Shown here piece after piece: positions 61,293 to 64,000 of a stretch of 64,000 nt of DNA (its first letter is position 1; the number at the start of each line of letters is the position of its first letter). The DNA is from Paludibacteraceae bacterium (GTDB lineage Bacteria; Bacteroidota; Bacteroidia; Bacteroidales; Paludibacteraceae): the NCBI GenBank assembly GCA_017625155.1, contig JAGALP010000004.1, forward strand, positions 62,001-126,000. The letters are read 5' to 3'. The notes below the pieces were generated by a model. That model saw nothing but the letters and a program-made list of their open reading frames with translations. It had not been told where the DNA came from and ran no database searches. Made by a program: the position numbers and the translations under genes.

Positions 61293-61325
61293 GTGTCAAT
61301 TATCAACTGTCAATTGTCAACTGCC
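61293..61325 (-). repeat. TTGACAATTG repeat forming the tail of the HU-LysM gene
   Basis: TTGGCAGTTGACAATTGACAGTTGATAATTG-like units begin in the last codons of the HU-LysM gene, supply its stop and run up to the uvrA start. Confidence 0.85.
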
Positions 61326-62308
61326 AAATATTTTGTTGCCAAACTATCCACCAGTTGTCTTAGTTCGGGATTGTACAAATTACGATATTCTTCGCTTAAT
61401 TCTGGAATACGAATATGTTGTCCAGGACGTATATACGTAGGGTCTTTAATCAAATCTCGATTTGCTTCGTAGATAAATACCCACAAATCTTTTTGTGCAT
61501 AATATTTGTATGCAATCCACGCCAAACGACTATCTTGCCCCACACGCTCAATGCCAATAAAATTCACATATTCGCGTGGCTGATCAGCCAGTGGGACTTT
61601 TACGGGCTCTTCTGTAACTTCCTCTATTACAATCTCTTCTGTTACTTGCTGGCAATCTTGCACACATTGCCACCATTGCGTGAGCATCTCACGGAAATAT
61701 AGTCCTGTTCCTGCAATTCCCAATAATATTACTGCAAAAATCACCCAGCATATCCATTTGTGGCATTTGCAAGTAGGTTTGTTTACGGGCTCCTTAGGTG
61801 CTTCTATTAAAACTTCCTTTACCTCATCCTCTGGAATCTCTGTAACTTCTGGAATGTCTGGAACTTCCGATACTTCTTCTACTTCCAAACTTGGTTTGGA
61901 TACTGCTTGACCCAATTCCGCCAATATATCTACGATTTCATCGGCTTGTTCACCTAACTTCTTGAGTGGATCGTTATTTAATTCGGTTAGGATTGCTCCC
62001 GTTTGTGGTTGCTCAAGGCGTTTTTCCACGCTTTCTTTGAGCAGTGATTCTGCGCTGAAAGTCAGTTTATTATATCCTTCAATAGTGAATGTTTCGCCTG
62101 TAGCGATGTTTACACTTTTGCGAGGTGCAACGGCTTTTAGCGAGAAACTGCCTAACCCTTTGACTTTTACTTGTTTGTCAACTTTCAGTCCCTCTACGAC
62201 GCCATTCAGCAGGGCATTGAGAAACTGTCCTGCCTCTTGTTCGGAAATATTGGCATATTCTGCTACTGCTTTGCGCAGTTCGAGCCATGTGAGTTTTTCG
62301 TTTGCCAT
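61310..62308 (-). CDS. HU-domain membrane protein with LysM domain
   Basis: 332 residues: an N-terminal HU/IHF DNA-binding fold (residues ~1-95: KVKGLGSFSLKAVAPRKSVNIATGE), an acidic Val/Glu/Pro linker, a Cys/Trp-rich stretch, one membrane helix (WICWVIFAVILLGIAGTGLYF, ~187-207), and a C-terminal LysM-like domain (~262-310: DSRLAWIAYKYYAQKDLWVFIYEANRDLI...IRPGQHIRIPEL). DNA binding inside and peptidoglycan binding outside are predicted for one protein, which could tether the chromosome to the envelope. It ends LAVDN-stop from a repeat. Four bases after the HU gene. Confidence 0.85.
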   Translation of the reverse strand: MANEKLTWLELRKAVAEYANISEQEAGQFLNALLNGVVEGLKVDKQVKVKGLGSFSLKAVAPRKSVNIATGETFTIEGYNKLTFSAESLLKESVEKRLEQPQTGAILTELNNDPLKKLGEQADEIVDILAELGQAVSKPSLEVEEVSEVPDIPEVTEIPEDEVKEVLIEAPKEPVNKPTCKCHKWICWVIFAVILLGIAGTGLYFREMLTQWWQCVQDCQQVTEEIVIEEVTEEPVKVPLADQPREYVNFIGIERVGQDSRLAWIAYKYYAQKDLWVFIYEANRDLIKDPTYIRPGQHIRIPELSEEYRNLYNPELRQLVDSLATKYLAVDN

Positions 62309-62311
62309 ATC

Positions 62312-62590
62312 TTATGCGTTTTTCAGTTGCTCTTTTATGGTATTACTTGCTTTGAATGTCAATTGCATCTTCTCTGGTACAGTCGTACGCTCCTTCGTTT
62401 TGGGATGTACTACGGTACGTGCACTTTTACGTTGCATCTCCAATGTACCAAAATTGTGCAACTGTACACTCTTTCCTGCAAGTAATTCTTTTTGCAACAC
62501 AGCCACTGTTGCATTCAATAATTCCTCAGTGCGTGTCTTGGTCATAGAGGTGGCTGTGGCAATGTGTTGAATAAGGTCTTTTGTTTTCAT
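62312..62590 (-). CDS. HU-family DNA-binding protein
   Basis: 92 residues with the histone-like fold: helices at the start (MKTKDLIQHIATATSMTKTRTEELLNATVAVLQ), then VQLHNFGTLEMQRKSARTVVHPKTKE and the terminal TFKASNTIKEQLKN. It bends DNA non-specifically. Its start overlaps the rimO stop by four bases, so the two are translationally coupled. Confidence 0.93.
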   Translation of the reverse strand: MKTKDLIQHIATATSMTKTRTEELLNATVAVLQKELLAGKSVQLHNFGTLEMQRKSARTVVHPKTKERTTVPEKMQLTFKASNTIKEQLKNA

Positions 62591-63939
62591 AATGTTGCGT
62601 AGAGGTCAAAATCCTCTGATTTTATGATAGTTACGGTATAAAATTCTCCAATCTCTAAAATTCGGTCTCCTGACTCTCGACTCTCGTTTTCTGTTTTCTC
62701 AATCAGCACCTCGCAATCCACTTCTGGCGAATCGTATTGTGTGCGTCCTACGTAATATCCCTCTTCTTCTCTATCAATCACCACCCGTTGTTGTGTGCCC
62801 ACCATCTGGCTCAACAATGCTGCGGAAATTTCTTGTTGTATAGCCATCAGTGTCTCCACGCGCTGTTCTTTTTCTTCTTGCGGAATGTCATCTTTATAAT
62901 GTTGAGCCGCATATGTTCCTTCTTCCTCGCTGTATGCAAATGCTCCCATGCGTTCAAACTTCATCTCTTTTACCCATTCACATAGCTCGTTAAAATCCTC
63001 TTCTGTCTCACCTGGATGTCCTACCAATAGTGTGGTACGAATACATATCCCTGGCACTTCCTCCCGAATACGTTTGATTACCGCATCTTGTTCTTCGCGG
63101 GTGATATGGCGATGCATTTTTTTGAGCATGTTATCCGAGCAATGCTGCAATGCAATATCCATATATTTGCACACGTTCTTGTGTTTTGCCATCACGGGCA
63201 GCAAATCATATGGAAAATCAGTGGGGTAGGTATAATGTAGTCTTATCCACTCTACGCCCTCTATTTGTGCCATCTCATCCACCAACTGTGCCAATCTATG
63301 TTCGCCGTAAAGGTCTAATCCATAGCTGGATAAGTCTTGTGCAATCACATTGAACTCTCTCACTCCTTGCCCTACCAACCATCGCACTTCATCCAATATA
63401 TCCTCCATTTTTCGAGATGTGAATCGCCCTGTAATCAGCGGTATAGCGCAGTACGAGCAGTATCGATTACATCCCTCTGCAATCTTCAAATACGCATAGT
63501 GCTTGGGCGTGGTTAATGTCCGCTCAAACTCCTCGCCTTTAAACTCTAAACTATAGCCCTTAGGGCGTTCTCTAAACTGTGCGCTTGCACATTCTTCCAC
63601 TATCCCCATATAATCAAACTTCCCAAACCACTTATCCACTTCTGGAATCTCCGCGGGTAGTTCTTCTTTGTAACGTTGTGATAGACACCCCATCACGTAT
63701 AACTTACGCAGTTTACCTTTGCTTTTTCGTTCTGCGAATTGCAGGATTATTTCGATACTTTCCTCTTTTGCATCACCGATGAATCCGCAGGTATTGATGA
63801 TAGCTATCTCACCTTTGGGTTCGGCGGAGTCGTGTACACACTTATACCCTGCCAATTCCAATTGACGCATCAATCGCTCTGCATCCACCAGATTCTTCGA
63901 GCAACCCAATGTGATTATATCTATCTCATTCTTTCTCAT
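62587..63939 (-). CDS. rimO: Ribosomal protein uS12 methylthiotransferase RimO
   Basis: 450 residues. UPF0004 domain (IITLGCSKNLVDAERLM, IINTCGF, VMGCLSQRY), radical SAM motif CNRYCSYCAIPLITG and a TRAM domain. It methylthiolates Asp88 of S12. Residues 122-132 (FRERPKGYSLE) are an extra 11-residue insertion between the UPF0004 and radical SAM domains, encoded exactly by the TTTAGAG-flanked 33-bp palindromic repeat. The surrounding residues (WFGKFDYMGIVEE...FERTLTTPKHYAYLKI) match ordinary homologues. Confidence 0.95.
   Translation of the reverse strand: MRKNEIDIITLGCSKNLVDAERLMRQLELAGYKCVHDSAEPKGEIAIINTCGFIGDAKEESIEIILQFAERKSKGKLRKLYVMGCLSQRYKEELPAEIPEVDKWFGKFDYMGIVEECASAQFRERPKGYSLEFKGEEFERTLTTPKHYAYLKIAEGCNRYCSYCAIPLITGRFTSRKMEDILDEVRWLVGQGVREFNVIAQDLSSYGLDLYGEHRLAQLVDEMAQIEGVEWIRLHYTYPTDFPYDLLPVMAKHKNVCKYMDIALQHCSDNMLKKMHRHITREEQDAVIKRIREEVPGICIRTTLLVGHPGETEEDFNELCEWVKEMKFERMGAFAYSEEEGTYAAQHYKDDIPQEEKEQRVETLMAIQQEISAALLSQMVGTQQRVVIDREEEGYYVGRTQYDSPEVDCEVLIEKTENESRESGDRILEIGEFYTVTIIKSEDFDLYATL
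63544..63576 (-). repeat. Palindromic repeat inserted in frame in rimO
   Basis: 33 bp, beginning and ending TTTAGAG on the minus strand with the hairpin CGCCC-taa-GGGCT. It starts and ends like the 57-bp insertion in cinA and encodes FRER...YSLE in the same phase. Confidence 0.88.
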
Positions 63940-63948
63940 TACCTATAA

Positions 63949-64000
63949 CCTATAGCGGCTCTGCCGCGTCCTATAGCCCGTAGGGCGTCCTATAGGCACT
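63949..64000. repeat. CCTATAG repeat with two palindromes at the window edge
   Basis: CCTATA(A/G) units alternate with the hairpins GCGGC-tct-GCCGC and GCCC-gta-GGGC. It belongs to the same class as the other palindromic repeats, with different flanking words. It runs to the end of the window. Confidence 0.75.

Noticed and set aside
1-64000. tRNA, rRNA, tmRNA or RNase P genes.
   Set aside because: No cloverleaf, rRNA or hallmark tmRNA/RNase P sequence was found; leader copies do not match those families.

Overview
The window comes from a member of the Bacteroidota, most likely order Bacteroidales. The evidence is the recurrent promoter TTG-N20-TAnnTTTG (nine clear examples, all with exactly 20 bases between the boxes), weak or absent Shine-Dalgarno sequences, a TonB-dependent receptor with a CarboxypepD_reg-like N-terminus, BACON domains, a lipidated TamA-like protein, a PorT-like protein, bactofilin, and a Rho factor with a long disordered insert. 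No rRNA, tRNA or CRISPR array is visible. The family cannot be assigned from sequence reading alone.

Layout. 1-4.2 kb: end of a Na/Pi cotransporter, a DUF3109 protein, cinA and an AspT/YidE-type antiporter (+). 4.5-8.4 kb: an AT-rich island that opens with a structured leader or ncRNA of about 340 nt. It continues with seven small lipoprotein, secreted or membrane genes, including a defensin-like CS-alpha-beta cysteine pattern, and closes with a MauE-thioredoxin redox protein. 8.6-9.8 kb: a lone AAA_14/DUF4143 ATPase. 10.2-28.1 kb (+): envelope biogenesis (SDR, phosphopantetheinyl transferase, cdsA, Lpx acyltransferase, bactofilin, DUF1015, OmpH, polyprenyl sugar-phosphate transferase, Wzi-like protein, GT2, TamL-like protein, rnhB, sppA, lpxK, MsbA-type ABC exporter). 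28.1-33.8 kb (-): lipoprotein, mutS, TonB receptor. 33.8-35.9 kb (-): phage-like small genes (spanin-like, DUF5675, holin-like, two paralogous small proteins). 36.1-48.7 kb (-): a nine-gene phosphosignalling operon (zinc ribbon-FHA, kinase-FHA, FHA-TM-trypsin, secreted protein, PP2C, kinase-BACON-TM, BACON outer-membrane protein, two-domain lipoprotein, SUMF1 protein) headed by a second, diverged copy of the same leader. 49-51.1 kb (+): HTH, RecA-like ATPase, a truncated paralogue of the 35 kb small proteins, and DUF4248. 51.1-64 kb (-): rho-aroQ-porT-beta-helix lipoprotein, then rimO-HU-HU/LysM-uvrA-gmk-nadD-rubredoxin-mtaB.

Main points of interest. (1) Two unrelated loci (4.6 and 48.7 kb, opposite strands) share a leader with its own promoter, conserved hairpins that co-vary, and a conserved intrinsic terminator just before the first gene. 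This is a candidate novel regulatory RNA or attenuator. (2) The locus downstream of the first copy encodes cysteine-bearing small exported proteins, a CS-alpha-beta defensin-like peptide and a matching disulfide/redox protein. Three of its genes carry short hairpin leaders with compensatory changes. (3) The locus downstream of the second copy is a self-contained Ser/Thr kinase/phosphatase/FHA system linked to periplasmic and surface effectors. (4) Short interspersed repeats have entered genes: one palindromic family is inserted in frame in both cinA and rimO as FRER...YSLE, another supplies the same LAVD(S/N)-stop tail to two unrelated proteins, and a third supplies start codons. (5) Two divergent promoters interdigitate exactly at 12000-12033.
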